64,000 bases of DNA from Candidatus Stoquefichus sp. (GCA_021768625.1 JAETUM010000002.1:18646-82645); one strand, 5' to 3'. Positions 26,250-36,008 are shown, counted from the stretch's first letter. Made by a program: numbers and translations. The notes: generated from the letters alone by a model not told the origin.

Positions 26250-26759
26250 ATATGTTAAGACAGAATAAACATCATAATCTTTTAAAAGTTCTCTTCCTTT
26301 TAATGCTTCTAATTCAATAAGAAAGGCAATTCCTACGACGTTTCCACCCATTTCTTCAATTAAAGATACTGCAGCATCTACAGTTCCACCTGTTGCTAGT
26401 AAATCATCAACTATTAATACATTTTGACCTTTTTTTATACTGTCACTATGCATAAATATTTCATTAGAACCATACTCTAAATCATATTTCTTAGATACAG
26501 TTTCTCTTGGTAATTTACCAGGTTTTCTGACAGGGACAAAACCTGCATCTAATTTCATTGCTACTGGACATCCAAATAAGAAACCTCTTGCTTCTGGTCC
26601 AACAACAACATCTACTTTTTTATCTTTTGCAAACTCATTTAATAAACGAATAGATTCTTGATATGCATCTCTATCTGCTAATAAAGGCGTAACATCACGA
26701 AAGATAATACCTTTTTCAGGAAAATCTGGAATATCAACAATATATTTTTTTAAATCCAT
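26247..26759 (-). CDS. apt: Adenine phosphoribosyltransferase
   Basis: Salvages adenine to AMP using PRPP. The 170-residue protein has the APT opening [18 protein letters not shown] with FRDVTPLL, the EARGFLFG loop, [16 protein letters not shown] and the PRPP-binding [17 protein letters not shown]. Length is typical. AAGGAGGA lies upstream. It sits between recJ and rel, the conserved order in Bacillota. Confidence 0.97.
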   Translation of the reverse strand: MDLKKYIVDIPDFPEKGIIFRDVTPLLADRDAYQESIRLLNEFAKDKKVDVVVGPEARGFLFGCPVAMKLDAGFVPVRKPGKLPRETVSKKYDLEYGSNEIFMHSDSIKKGQNVLIVDDLLATGGTVDAAVSLIEEMGGNVVGIAFLIELEALKGRELLKDYDVYSVLTY

Positions 26760-26815
26760 TATACAAATCCTCCTTGTTAAACAATTATAACAAATTTTAT
26801 CACATTAATAAAGAT

Positions 26816-28438
26816 TTATATAATATCTTTTATAATTATATTGATATTCTTTTGATTACGATATTCGTTAATTGATAAAGTCCCTATTAAATTCAAGTAT
26901 TGTTGATTTTGAATATCTTCAATTTTTTCTCCGTGATTAAAAAACAAACCATATAATTTTATATTTTTATATTCAATATCTATTTTCAAATGCTTTCCTT
27001 CACTTAAAGTATATACTTTAGAAATTGGTACATTTTTTAATAAATAAATGGGTTCTTCATTCCCCATACCAAAAGGTTCTAATACAGATAAAGATTCTAT
27101 ATTCATAATTGATAAATCAGTTTCATCAATAAGAATCACAGAAGTTGTTGAATATAATTCAACATCCTTCAAACTTCTTTCAATACATTGACAAAAAGAC
27201 TCATAATGTTCTTTATCAATAGTAAATCCTCCTGCTAAAGAATGACCACCATATGTCATCAATTGATCTTGATGTGCCATAAAAAATTCATGTAAAGAAA
27301 AACCATCAACACTACGAGCACTTCCTTTATAAATACCATGCTGAGCATCATAATGCATCACAAAACTTGGCTTTTCAAATTGTCTTGTATACTTGCCTGC
27401 AATAAGTCCAACAATTCCTTCATGAACATCCTCACTCGCCCAATATAAAAATGAATCACGTACTCCACTTTGTGCCAGCATATATTGTTCATTAGTTAAA
27501 CTTTGTCGCTTAGCATTAATGTCATTTGCCATTTGCGAAACTTTCATCATCAACTCTGTAGGAGCATCCTTTAAAAAATATTTAACAAGAATATTAGGAT
27601 TGCATAACTCTGGTAATCTTCCAAATGAATTGATCTTAGGAGCAATAGTAAATCCTAAAGTTGTTGTATTATAATTTTGTTGATTTCCTAACAATAATTC
27701 TAAAGAAGTATATTTCTCTTCTTTCATAAATTGCAATGCTTTTTTGACAAGTGAACGATTTTCATCTACTAATGGCATCATATCAGATATTGTTGTAACA
27801 GCTGCTAAACAATATAAGTATTTATCTTGTCTTTGCAGTAATGCACTTGCTAATTTATAAGCCACAAAACCACCAGATATCTCTTTAAAAGGATATTCAG
27901 GAGATAATTTTGTATGAATAAATGTACATGCATCAGGTAAATCATTATCAAATTGATGATGATCTGTCACAATAACATCTATTCCTAACTCATTAGCACA
28001 TTCAATAGCCTCAAATGCCTTTACACCATTATCTACAGTAATAATAAGCGTATATCCCTTTTCTGCCATTTGTTGAACACGTTCAGCATTTAACCCATAA
28101 CCATCATGAAAACGATTAGGAATATGATAACCTACATGAACTCCTAATTCTAAAAATGCTTGTACAAGAATCGTTGTTGCTAAAATACCATCACAATCAT
28201 AATCACCATAAATACATATTTTTTCATCATTTTCAATAGCTTCTTGAATACGATCCATTGTCATATCAGCCTCTTCAAATAAAGAAAAATCATGATAAAT
28301 CAAACGTGGATTCAATAATGTTTCCAATATATCATCATCATAATGATAACTACTTAATACTTTAGATAATAATGAATTTGTATGATATTTTTCTTGTATA
28401 GATTTATAATTCTTTGGTTCAATAACTTTATATTTCAT
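26816..28438 (-). CDS. recJ: Single-stranded-DNA-specific exonuclease RecJ
   Basis: A 5'-3' exonuclease acting in recombination and repair. The 540-residue protein carries the DHH-family motifs IYGDYDCDGILATT (metal-binding Asp residues) and TDHHQF, then the DHHA1 region with YGGHSLAGGFTI. A C-terminal OB-like domain (about 445-540) follows. It is shorter than Bacillus RecJ (over 700), lacking the extra C-terminal part, but close to E. coli length (577). It lies 56 bases upstream of apt. Confidence 0.93.
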   Translation of the reverse strand: MKYKVIEPKNYKSIQEKYHTNSLLSKVLSSYHYDDDILETLLNPRLIYHDFSLFEEADMTMDRIQEAIENDEKICIYGDYDCDGILATTILVQAFLELGVHVGYHIPNRFHDGYGLNAERVQQMAEKGYTLIITVDNGVKAFEAIECANELGIDVIVTDHHQFDNDLPDACTFIHTKLSPEYPFKEISGGFVAYKLASALLQRQDKYLYCLAAVTTISDMMPLVDENRSLVKKALQFMKEEKYTSLELLLGNQQNYNTTTLGFTIAPKINSFGRLPELCNPNILVKYFLKDAPTELMMKVSQMANDINAKRQSLTNEQYMLAQSGVRDSFLYWASEDVHEGIVGLIAGKYTRQFEKPSFVMHYDAQHGIYKGSARSVDGFSLHEFFMAHQDQLMTYGGHSLAGGFTIDKEHYESFCQCIERSLKDVELYSTTSVILIDETDLSIMNIESLSVLEPFGMGNEEPIYLLKNVPISKVYTLSEGKHLKIDIEYKNIKLYGLFFNHGEKIEDIQNQQYLNLIGTLSINEYRNQKNINIIIKDII

Positions 28439-28451
28439 ATTTTCTCCTCAT

Positions 28452-28480
28452 AAAAGAAAAATAACTGTTTATACAGTTAC
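28452..28480 (-). terminator. Terminator after comN
   Basis: Minus-strand GTAACTG and CAGTTAT arms with a TATAAA loop and a TTTTTCTTTT tail, overlapping the comN stop and upstream of the recJ ribosome binding site. Confidence 0.7.
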
Positions 28481-28773
28481 TTAGTAATTAAATCACTAAA
28501 ATCATCAATTTTCATAGATGATGCTTCTTTAATAACTTTTAATTTTAAATAATCAAAAACATCTGAAAAACGAAGAGCCATAATATCATCAATGACATCA
28601 CACAAGTCAAGAATATCACAATCTTTCCACTTCATTACATAAAGATATTCTTTAATATCATCACAATCAATTGTTTGAACTCCCTCACTTTTAAATTCAT
28701 TTGCCTTTAATCTTATTAAAAAAAGAATATCCAATGGTAAGTTATTCTTTATATTAATATCCAAATTCTCCAC
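28477..28773 (-). CDS. comN: Post-transcriptional regulator ComN-like
   Basis: A 98-residue acidic helical protein. The core IKEYLYVMKWKDCDILDLCDVIDDIM followed by RFSDVFDYLKLK matches the small post-transcriptional regulator family that includes B. subtilis ComN (YrzD). ComN there affects comE mRNA and works with cell-pole protein DivIVA; whether that applies here is unknown. The gene is divergent from and adjacent to spoVB, the same neighbour as in Bacillus, which supports the assignment. Confidence 0.72.
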   Translation of the reverse strand: MENLDINIKNNLPLDILFLIRLKANEFKSEGVQTIDCDDIKEYLYVMKWKDCDILDLCDVIDDIMALRFSDVFDYLKLKVIKEASSMKIDDFSDLITK

Positions 28774-28843
28774 ATCCCATCATATTTCTCAAATATTCAA
28801 CATATTTATTATAAAGGAAAATGAATAATAAAGGAAGTGTTTT

Positions 28844-30145
28844 ATGAAAAGAAAATTAATAAATTCATTTATTATATTAAGTGGCAGCACCATGATAACA
28901 AAGATATTTTCTGTTCTCAATAGAATGCTATTATCAAGAATGCTCAATGAAAATGGAATGGCTTTATATATCCTTGTTATTCCTACTCTTTCTTTATGTA
29001 TTACTTTGGCCCAATTCTCAATACCATCTGCTGTCTTTCGTTTGATCTCTCATCCACGATATAATAATAAAAAGGTCATTATTTCTGCAGTTTTGATTTG
29101 TTTTACATCTTGTATCATCATTATGTTAGGTATATTATGCTTTTCACCAATAATTGCACATAACTTTTTAAAACAAGATCAAGCCTATTATCCACTTTTA
29201 TGCATGATACCCTTTATACCATTAGTTGGAATAAGTGGTATTATTAAAAATTATTACTTAGGTAAAGAAGATGTTTGGAATCTTTCTATTGCAACATTAT
29301 TAGAAGAAATTTCACGTATTATTTTTACGTATATAATGATTCGTCTTTTTCAAAACCAAGATATAACCTATCTTGTTTCTATTGCTATTTTAGCAATGAG
29401 TGTTGGTGAATTCATTTCTATTATTTTTCTCTACTATAAATCAACAAGAAAAGTCTCAATCACTACACATTCATTAACATATTTTCAAGAGAACTTTATT
29501 CTCAAAGATATGATGAATATTGCATTACCATTAACTGGTTCACGTATTCTTCATTCATGTTATAATTTCATAGAACCTATTGTTCTTGTTTATATTTTAT
29601 CTAAAATCTCTATACCAGAATCACAAATTCATATGCAATATGCTATTATTAATGGTTATGTCATATCTTTGCTTGTCACACCTACATTTTTTAATAATGT
29701 CGTTTTAAAATTGTTACTTCCACTTTTAAATAAAGATATAGCATATCATCAAAAAAAATCATTACAAAAGCATGTCCTTTATGGTATTATTGTTTGTTTT
29801 TTTATCAGCTTACCCTTTACTTTGCTTTTTTATTTCTATGGTGATCATTGCTTGATGTTTATGTATAATACAAAAAATGGTTATGAATATCTGAAATACA
29901 TGTCTATTCCATTTACACTATTCTATCTACAAACACCATTAAGTGCTACTTTACAAGCACTCAATAAAAACAAAGAAATGTTTTGGTTAAGTACTTTAGA
30001 ATGTCTTATTGAATTTATCTTTTTAATTATACTAACACCTTATTTTCATGTTCTGAGTGTAGCTATAGTTATGCTTATAGGTTTACTGACAACACTTGTT
30101 TTATCGAGTTATCATGTTTATAAATATGTTTATAAAGAAAAATAG
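28844..30145 (+). CDS. spoVB: SpoVB-like MOP-superfamily flippase
   Basis: A 433-residue membrane protein with about 12-14 hydrophobic helices of the polysaccharide-flippase (MurJ/SpoVB) type. The N-terminus FIILSGSTMITKIFSVLNRM with LLSRMLNENGMALYIL is characteristic of SpoVB, which supports spore cortex synthesis. The comN neighbour agrees with orthology. It suggests a spore-forming ancestry, though other family members act in vegetative cells. AAAGGAAG precedes the ATG. It is one of few plus-strand genes here. Confidence 0.85.
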   Translation: MKRKLINSFIILSGSTMITKIFSVLNRMLLSRMLNENGMALYILVIPTLSLCITLAQFSIPSAVFRLISHPRYNNKKVIISAVLICFTSCIIIMLGILCFSPIIAHNFLKQDQAYYPLLCMIPFIPLVGISGIIKNYYLGKEDVWNLSIATLLEEISRIIFTYIMIRLFQNQDITYLVSIAILAMSVGEFISIIFLYYKSTRKVSITTHSLTYFQENFILKDMMNIALPLTGSRILHSCYNFIEPIVLVYILSKISIPESQIHMQYAIINGYVISLLVTPTFFNNVVLKLLLPLLNKDIAYHQKKSLQKHVLYGIIVCFFISLPFTLLFYFYGDHCLMFMYNTKNGYEYLKYMSIPFTLFYLQTPLSATLQALNKNKEMFWLSTLECLIEFIFLIILTPYFHVLSVAIVMLIGLLTTLVLSSYHVYKYVYKEK

Positions 30146-30162
30146 ATAGTTTGCACTATCTA
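30134..30162 (-). terminator. Terminator after the aminotransferase gene
   Basis: TAGATAGT and ACTATCTA arms lie between the convergent spoVB and aminotransferase genes. On the minus strand the stem is followed by TTTTTCTTT. The plus-strand T content is poor, so it mainly serves the minus strand. Confidence 0.65.
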
Positions 30163-31271
30163 AATTGATTTAACCATTTTGAGAAAGTCGTTAGTCCCTC
30201 TTTAACATATTCATAATCATGTGTAAATCCAAAACGTAAATGATTTTCTACTCCAAAAGCACTACCAGGAACAAAGAATATTCCAGTTTCTTCTTGTAAT
30301 TTTAAGCAAAATTCTTTTGATGGCATATTGACATGATACTTCAAAAAACATACTGTCCCTTCATCAGGAATAACACATGATACTAGGGGTTCATTCTCTA
30401 ACCATTCTTTTAATAATTCTTTATTTTTTTCACAAATATTAAGACTACGTTCAATAATCTTATCTTTATTCTCTAAAACAATACATCCTAAATAATCATC
30501 TAAAGGTCCATTGCTGATAATATGATAATCTCTTCTTAAATCAATTGTTTGAATAACATCACTTGGACCTTTAATCCAGCCTAAACGTAATCCAGCAAAT
30601 GAAAAGACCTTTGATAAACTTTGTGTTACAATAGCTTTATCATAATAATCACTAAATGATGGTGATAATTGTTTTGTAACTGTATTGACCCCTCTATATA
30701 TTTCGTCACATAAAATATAGCAATCATATTGTTGTGCTAAGTCAATTAATTCTTTCATAAAGTCTAACGAAAAACATGTTCCAGTTGGATTATTTGGAGA
30801 ATTCAAACAAATCATCTTGGTATTACTTTTCATAACTTTTTGAAAATCCTCTATTGATGGCATCCAATTCTTTTCTTCATCTAACACTACTAATGAAACT
30901 TCACATCCTAAAGAACGTGGGAAGTCATACATTTGTTGGTATGAAGGAAATAAACTTACAATATGATCACCTGGTTCTAATAAACTTATTATAACCAATT
31001 CATTTGCATTAATAGCCCCATGAGCCATAGTAATATTTTCTTCATGTCCTGTTTCGTATAAAGATAAAATAGCTTTTTTTAAACGTGATGATCCAACTAT
31101 TGGTCCATAATCCATTGTGATATTCATAATCGTTGAAGTTATATCTTCATCTGTATATTTTTGTAAATCATTTAATGATAATGATGAAACACATGTTTCT
31201 GTCAAATTATATTGACAATGTGTCTCATGCTCTGTCATCCATGTTTCAACATCAAATTCATTAATTTTCAT
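30156..31271 (-). CDS. Class I/II pyridoxal-phosphate aminotransferase
   Basis: A 371-residue fold-type I PLP enzyme. It shows AHGAINANELVI (cofactor region), CLNSPNNPTGTCF, CDEIYRG (PLP-binding Asp/Tyr) and the Schiff-base lysine in TQSLSKVFSFAGLRLGWI, with the carboxylate-binding Arg in LRFGFTH. The substrate is not determined. It is the last gene of an amino-acid ABC importer operon, its ATG overlapping the ATPase stop by one base. An arginine-specific T-box leads that operon, so a role in using arginine or a derived amino acid is plausible but inferred. Confidence 0.9.
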   Translation of the reverse strand: MKINEFDVETWMTEHETHCQYNLTETCVSSLSLNDLQKYTDEDITSTIMNITMDYGPIVGSSRLKKAILSLYETGHEENITMAHGAINANELVIISLLEPGDHIVSLFPSYQQMYDFPRSLGCEVSLVVLDEEKNWMPSIEDFQKVMKSNTKMICLNSPNNPTGTCFSLDFMKELIDLAQQYDCYILCDEIYRGVNTVTKQLSPSFSDYYDKAIVTQSLSKVFSFAGLRLGWIKGPSDVIQTIDLRRDYHIISNGPLDDYLGCIVLENKDKIIERSLNICEKNKELLKEWLENEPLVSCVIPDEGTVCFLKYHVNMPSKEFCLKLQEETGIFFVPGSAFGVENHLRFGFTHDYEYVKEGLTTFSKWLNQFR

Positions 31272-31999
31272 TAGTGCATAACCTTATTCAAGAAATCTTG
31301 AGCCCTTTTTGTTTTAGGATGAGAGAAAAATTCTTCAGAAGTATTTTCCTCAACAATTTGACCATCTTCCAAAAATATAACACGATCAGCAACAGTTCTT
31401 GCAAATCCCATTTCATGAGTTACAACAACCATTGTCATACCTTCTTTAGCTAATTCTTGCATAACTTCTAATACTTCAATAACAACTTCAGGATCCAATG
31501 CACTTGTAGGTTCATCAAAAAGCATAATCTGAGGATTCATACATAAACTTCTTGCAATAGCAACACGTTGTTTTTGTCCTCCTGATAATTTACTTGGATA
31601 CTCATCTTTTTTATCCAACAAACCAACTCTTTCTAAATACTCACAAGCTATTTTTATTGCTTCTTCTTCACTTCTTTGTTTCACTTGTATTTGTGCTAAT
31701 GTTAAATTTTTTAAAACTGTCATATGGGGAAATAAATTAAAATGTTGAAAAACAAATCCCATTTGACTTCTTAATTGCGTATATTGTTCTTTTTGACTTT
31801 CATCTAGTAATTGACCATTCAAATAGACATGTCCTTGTTCTGGCTTTTCTAAACCATTAATGCATCGTAACACTGTACTCTTTCCGCTACCAGATGGACC
31901 AATCAAACAGACAATTTCTCCTTTCTTTATTTCTAAAGATACATCATTGACTGCTTTTAAATCTTTAAATTGTTTTACTATATGTTCTACTTTAATCAC
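31271..31999 (-). CDS. Polar amino-acid ABC transporter ATPase
   Basis: A 242-residue ABC ATPase of the polar amino-acid uptake class (GlnQ/ArtP type). It has Walker [11 protein letters not shown]-loop [18 protein letters not shown], signature [15 protein letters not shown] and Walker [15 protein letters not shown]. It energises the permease encoded just upstream, with which it overlaps by eight bases. T-box context suggests arginine or a related basic amino acid. Confidence 0.94.
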   Translation of the reverse strand: MIKVEHIVKQFKDLKAVNDVSLEIKKGEIVCLIGPSGSGKSTVLRCINGLEKPEQGHVYLNGQLLDESQKEQYTQLRSQMGFVFQHFNLFPHMTVLKNLTLAQIQVKQRSEEEAIKIACEYLERVGLLDKKDEYPSKLSGGQKQRVAIARSLCMNPQIMLFDEPTSALDPEVVIEVLEVMQELAKEGMTMVVVTHEMGFARTVADRVIFLEDGQIVEENTSEEFFSHPKTKRAQDFLNKVMH

Positions 32000-32675
32000 T
32001 TTCAGCCAACTTCCTTTCTACATATCTTCCTAAATAAGAAATACTAATTGTCATAATCAAATAAAAGATTGCTGCTAAACAATATGGAGACATAACATCA
32101 TAATACTCTGCACCTATAACTTGAGAAGCTTTTAATAATTCACCTGCTCCTATACAACTAATTAAAGATGAATCCTTAATTAATGTAATAAATTCACTAA
32201 TCATAGGTGGAATAATTCTTTTAAAAGCCTGTGGTAAAACAACTAATTTCATTGTTTGCCAATGAGTTAATCCTAATGTTTCACATGCTTCCCATTGACC
32301 TTTATCAACTCCATTAATACCACTTCTTATTAATTCTGTTGAGTAAGCTCCACTATTAATACTCATAGCAATAACTCCAATCAAATATATATTGATTCTT
32401 AAAACTTCCCCTGTAAAAGCTGTATAAATAGATGGAACAACAGAAAACAATAATAATATTTGTAATAACATTGGTGTCCCTCGAATCACTTCTACATAAA
32501 TATTCCCTAACATTCTTATAACAAAAAACTTAGATCTCTTCGCAGAAGCACCAATAATTCCTAATACAATTCCAAGTAAAAGGGATAGTGCTGCGATTAT
32601 AAGTGATATGACTGCCCCTTTTGCTAAATAGAGAATATTTTCTGGAGTAAAGACTTTATCAAATGCTGCAAACAT
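31992..32675 (-). CDS. Polar amino-acid ABC transporter permease
   Basis: A 227-residue inner-membrane permease of the HisM/GlnP family with about five helices. It has the EAA loop [20 protein letters not shown] followed by [10 protein letters not shown], which docks the ATPase. Family members function as homo- or heterodimers; only one permease gene is present, so a homodimer is expected. It lies 15 bases after the binding-protein gene. Confidence 0.93.
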   Translation of the reverse strand: MFAAFDKVFTPENILYLAKGAVISLIIAALSLLLGIVLGIIGASAKRSKFFVIRMLGNIYVEVIRGTPMLLQILLLFSVVPSIYTAFTGEVLRINIYLIGVIAMSINSGAYSTELIRSGINGVDKGQWEACETLGLTHWQTMKLVVLPQAFKRIIPPMISEFITLIKDSSLISCIGAGELLKASQVIGAEYYDVMSPYCLAAIFYLIMTISISYLGRYVERKLAESD

Positions 32676-32690
32676 ACTATCCCTCCTTTT

Positions 32691-33464
32691 TTATTTTTCT
32701 AATGGTGATAAATCATATTTTTGACATAATTTATCATAATCTTCTGATGCTAAAAACTTTTCAATACATTTATTTATTTTTTCAATAACTTCTGTATTTC
32801 CTTTTTTAGCAATAATATAGTTCTTTTCATCTAATAATGATTCATTTAACATTGTAAAATCAGCATTAGCAACATAATTCTTGGCAACACCTAAATCTAT
32901 GATAGCTGCATCATATTGATTAGCTGCTAAAGCATTCATAATATCCTGAACATTTTTTAATCCAGTTACATCTGCACCTTTAATAGCTTTTGCTGCATCT
33001 TCTCCAGTTGCTCCAGTTTGAGCCACTAACTTTTTACCTTCTAAATCTTTAACAGATTGAATTTTTGATCCTTTAGGTAATACAGCAACTTGTGAACTTC
33101 CTAAATATGGATTTGACCATTCAACAACTCTTTTTTCATCATAAGTAAATCCTGAGATACCTAAATCAACTTGATCACCTTGGATTTGTGTAACAATGTT
33201 ATCAAAATCCATTTGTTTAAATTCTAATTTATAATCAACACCCTCTTCTTCAGATAAGTATTGTTCAAATAATGCAACCATATCAACATCAAATCCTACA
33301 ATTTCATTTTCCTTTGTTAATGATTCATATGGTTCATAATCAGGTGAAATCCCAATTGTTAATGTTTTTGCTTCTTTCTTATCAGTTTCCTTATCATCAC
33401 TACCACAAGCAGTCATTGTTAATGCCATAACTGCAACTAATAATCCTTTTAATAATTTTTTCAT
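32691..33464 (-). CDS. Amino-acid ABC transporter substrate-binding lipoprotein
   Basis: A 257-residue family-3 solute-binding protein. A lipoprotein signal ends LTMTAC-G (Cys20), and the mature part reads LTIGISPDYEPYESLTKENEIVGF (shown in part: ISPDYEPYE, then GFDVDMVALF). The typical DFDNIVTQIQGDQVDLGISG segment follows. It captures the ligand outside the membrane. The Arg T-box upstream suggests arginine or another basic amino acid. It is the first full gene of the operon. Confidence 0.93.
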   Translation of the reverse strand: MKKLLKGLLVAVMALTMTACGSDDKETDKKEAKTLTIGISPDYEPYESLTKENEIVGFDVDMVALFEQYLSEEEGVDYKLEFKQMDFDNIVTQIQGDQVDLGISGFTYDEKRVVEWSNPYLGSSQVAVLPKGSKIQSVKDLEGKKLVAQTGATGEDAAKAIKGADVTGLKNVQDIMNALAANQYDAAIIDLGVAKNYVANADFTMLNESLLDEKNYIIAKKGNTEVIEKINKCIEKFLASEDYDKLCQKYDLSPLEK

Positions 33465-33499
33465 TTCTTCTCCCTCTTCTTTCTTTCTATTTTCATTGA

Positions 33500-33535
33500 T
33501 TATTCTTTAACTAACCGTAGAAACAATACCTTCAT
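33500..33535 (-). CDS. Possible 11-codon ORF between T-box and binding-protein gene
   Basis: MKVLFLRLVKE followed by TAA, preceded by GGGAGG nine bases upstream, lies downstream of the T-box terminator and about 35 bases before the binding-protein gene. The strong start site is what draws attention. It contains one Arg codon (CGG). It could be translated or be chance; no function can be assigned. Confidence 0.3.
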   Translation of the reverse strand: MKVLFLRLVKE

Positions 33536-33553
33536 AACTATCATCCTCCCAAT

Positions 33554-33788
33554 AAAAAAACGTCTCCTAGCATTTGCTAAGAGACGAAAATTCCGCGGTA
33601 CCACTCTTGTTGATATATTTTCACATATCCCCTCTTGTCATTAAAGCTGACATACTGAATATTCTACTATTTTCAAATATTCCTCTCCAAAGTGCGGTTC
33701 ATTTAAACTTATATACTAATCTCACACCAACATTAGCTCGCTTTATACTTGTTTAAACTACTCTCTTTTTCACTGAGTTTTTGATATA
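33554..33788 (-). promoter_or_regulatory. T-box riboswitch, apparently arginine (CGC specifier)
   Basis: The minus strand has an AGAGAGTAG stem I start, a specifier loop GAACCGCACTTTGGAGAGG, the T-box AAGAGTGGTACCGCGG (33593-33608) and a terminator (33554-33586; CGTCTC with GAGACG, then T7). By alignment with the tyrS loop (TAC before ACTCTGGAG), the triplet before ACTTTGGAG is CGC, Arg (33694-33696). It controls the ABC importer and aminotransferase. Confidence 0.9.
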
Positions 33789-33793
33789 GTTGT

Positions 33794-33821
33794 ATTATAA
33801 CGAATTGTATATAATTGTCAA
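33794..33821 (-). promoter_or_regulatory. Promoter of the arginine T-box transcript
   Basis: Minus-strand consensus TTGACA, 16-base spacer and TATAAT just upstream of the T-box. Confidence 0.75.
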
Positions 33822-33878
33822 CAATTTTTTATAAAATTTATTATTTTTATATTTTTAAAATAAAAACTTATGATTTTT

Positions 33879-34475
33879 CTAAAATACTTCTTTTTTCTCA
33901 AAATATACATATCCTACATCTGTAGGATGATCAATAACAAACTCACATTCTTGATTAACTAACTGATAAGCAACACATATATCTCCTGCACCACTGGCAA
34001 AATTTAATATTGCTAATAAAAGAACCCAAAAGTTACTCATCAATAAGCCAATAATACTCATTCCAATTCCTAAAACTATTGTAGGCATCAAAACAAAGAA
34101 AAGATATTGCTTCTTTGTGACTTTCGCACATACATAACAATAAGGATTCCCTTTCATTATACCAAACTCAATTTGATGAAAAGGAACTTTGCTCACAATA
34201 TGTGCTGTTAAAGCATGTATACCTTCATGAACAATAATAGAAACCATTAGGCCCATTAAAAAAAGTATATAATTTTGAAATGTAAAATCAATCGTTAATC
34301 CATGAAAAAATATCTGAATACTAAAAACAATACTTCCATAAATAATCATGAGTATTAATGAAAAAATATTCATTTTCATTAAATCAATCTTATTATGTTT
34401 CATAACATAACCTGTCTTTTCTATGTCTTCAACTATATGATTAAAAATTTCTTTTCGTTTTTCTAATCTATCCAT
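33879..34475 (-). CDS. DUF3267-type membrane zincin-like protein
   Basis: A 198-residue membrane protein with about four helices. The motif IIVHEGIHAL (HExxH, about residue 83) and a later hydrophobic pair match the putative zincin peptidase family DUF3267. Catalytic activity is unproven. A basic 40-residue N-terminus precedes the first helix. The gene stands alone upstream of the T-box promoter of the transporter operon. A site GAGGTAG precedes the ATG. Confidence 0.8.
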   Translation of the reverse strand: MDRLEKRKEIFNHIVEDIEKTGYVMKHNKIDLMKMNIFSLILMIIYGSIVFSIQIFFHGLTIDFTFQNYILFLMGLMVSIIVHEGIHALTAHIVSKVPFHQIEFGIMKGNPYCYVCAKVTKKQYLFFVLMPTIVLGIGMSIIGLLMSNFWVLLLAILNFASGAGDICVAYQLVNQECEFVIDHPTDVGYVYFEKKEVF

Positions 34476-34505
34476 TGATTCTACCTCCTCAATCGAAAAG
34501 AATCA

Positions 34506-34771
34506 TCATTGATGATTCTTCAAATAAATGATAACATCTTCTAAAGAAGATACTACTTTTTGTAGTTTTATTAACATACTCTAGCTCTGGATATTTCATG
34601 TTGGGAATACAAATAACATCAATATTACCTAAATATGCAACCATCATACCAGCTTCACTATCCTCTAAAACTAATGCATCTTTTGGTTCTACACCTAATT
34701 TTTAGTAAGTTGTTAAAAAATTTCTGAATGTAGTTTTCCTTGTTGCACCTCATTCCCACAAATACTATCAT
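34506..34771 (-). pseudogene. Decayed C-terminal half of a HAD phosphatase (beta-phosphoglucomutase-like)
   Basis: Translated in shifting minus-strand frames, the region reads DDSICGNEVQQGKLHSEIF, then LGVEPKDALVLEDSEAGMM with AYLGNIDVICIPNMKYPEL, then VVSSLEDVIIYLKNHQ and a stop. These are consecutive motifs of HAD subfamily IA phosphatases. At least two frameshifts are in A/T homopolymers, with in-frame TAA and TAG codons between. The N-terminal half with the nucleophile Asp motif is absent; the fragment abuts the stop of the aldo/keto reductase gene. Confidence 0.8.
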
Positions 34772-35919
34772 CAAAGTCCAAATATTTCAACAGCCTTTTT
34801 CATTTTTTCAATAACATTAACTTGGAAAGGACAATTTTTCATACATAAACCACATTCAATACACTCAGATGCATGATGGTTTAATGCTTTATAATGTTCT
34901 CTTACAGTTTCTGGAACCTCACCTTGAGCAATACATAAATCTAAAAATTTATGAACACTTGCTATATCTATACCTTTTGCACATGGTGCACAATGTCCAC
35001 AATAAACACAATTTCCTATAAAACTATGTTTTGGGACATGAGATAAGACCAATGCAAAATCTTTATCATTTTCACTTACATCACAATATGAAGCTGATAA
35101 CATCATTTCTTCAATAGAATGAGCACCAGCCATAACTGAAGCAACTGCAGGTCTTGTTAAGCAATAATGAATACATTGATGTGTTGACATAGCAATACCG
35201 AATGGTGATAACTTTTCATCTAATAGATCGCCACCACCAAAGGCTTTCATAACTGTTATTGCAACTCCTTCTCTTTCACACATTTCATATAACGCTTGAC
35301 GATCAGGATCAATATTTGTTAATGGTTTCTCATAATTTTCATCTTTCCATAAATCATCAACATCTTCATTAGCTGGTAACATATCATAACAAGGATTAAT
35401 AGAAAATAACAAAACATCAATAAGTCCTGTTTCCACAGCTTGCTTAGCTACTAATGGATTATGAGAACTTAATCCAATATACTTAATCTTTCCTGCTTCT
35501 TTTAATGATTGAGCATATTTTATAATTTCGCCATGAAAAACTTCATCAAAATCTTTTTGAGCATCTACATAATGAATCATTCCAATATCAATATAATCTG
35601 TTTGCAATCTTCTTAACAAATCTTCAAATCCTGCTTTCACTTCATCTATTTTTCTTGTACGTAAATATTGATCATTTTTCCATACCGCAGACAAATGTGC
35701 TTCAAATATCCAATTTTCCCTATTATCCTTAATAGCTTCACCTAAACAACTTCTCAATACAGGATTAGGTGAATACAAATCAATAAAGTTAATACCTAGT
35801 TCCTCTGCCTTCTTAATAAAAGCATTGACTTCTTCTTGTGATTTATCAACAAAACCTTCACAACCCAATCCTATCTCACTAACTTTTAAATTAGTTCTTC
35901 CTAATACTCTATACTCCAT
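34771..35919 (-). CDS. Aldo/keto reductase with C-terminal ferredoxin domain
   Basis: A 382-residue oxidoreductase. The N-terminal TIM barrel (about 1-270) has LGRTNLKVSEIGLGCEGF, INFIDLYSP and TDYIDIGMIHYV. The C-terminus carries CVYCGHCAPCAKGID and CIECGLCMKNCPFQV, which look like cysteine sets for two 4Fe-4S clusters. Such fusions are common in anaerobes and probably transfer electrons from ferredoxin; the substrate is unknown. The catalytic Tyr is replaced in context (DLYSPNPVLR has Tyr at the expected place). It ends directly at the HAD remnant. Confidence 0.9.
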   Translation of the reverse strand: MEYRVLGRTNLKVSEIGLGCEGFVDKSQEEVNAFIKKAEELGINFIDLYSPNPVLRSCLGEAIKDNRENWIFEAHLSAVWKNDQYLRTRKIDEVKAGFEDLLRRLQTDYIDIGMIHYVDAQKDFDEVFHGEIIKYAQSLKEAGKIKYIGLSSHNPLVAKQAVETGLIDVLLFSINPCYDMLPANEDVDDLWKDENYEKPLTNIDPDRQALYEMCEREGVAITVMKAFGGGDLLDEKLSPFGIAMSTHQCIHYCLTRPAVASVMAGAHSIEEMMLSASYCDVSENDKDFALVLSHVPKHSFIGNCVYCGHCAPCAKGIDIASVHKFLDLCIAQGEVPETVREHYKALNHHASECIECGLCMKNCPFQVNVIEKMKKAVEIFGL

Positions 35920-35983
35920 AAGTTACCTCCATCATCTCTATAATTTATCTTATCACTTGGAGTTCACTTTATGTCAAGTAAAG

Positions 35984-36008
35984 AATAAAAAAAGAACCAA
36001 AAGGTTCT
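35984..36008 (-). terminator. Terminator after the degV-family gene
   Basis: Minus-strand AGAACC and GGTTCT stem with a TTTT loop and a T7 tail, overlapping the stop codon. Confidence 0.85.
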
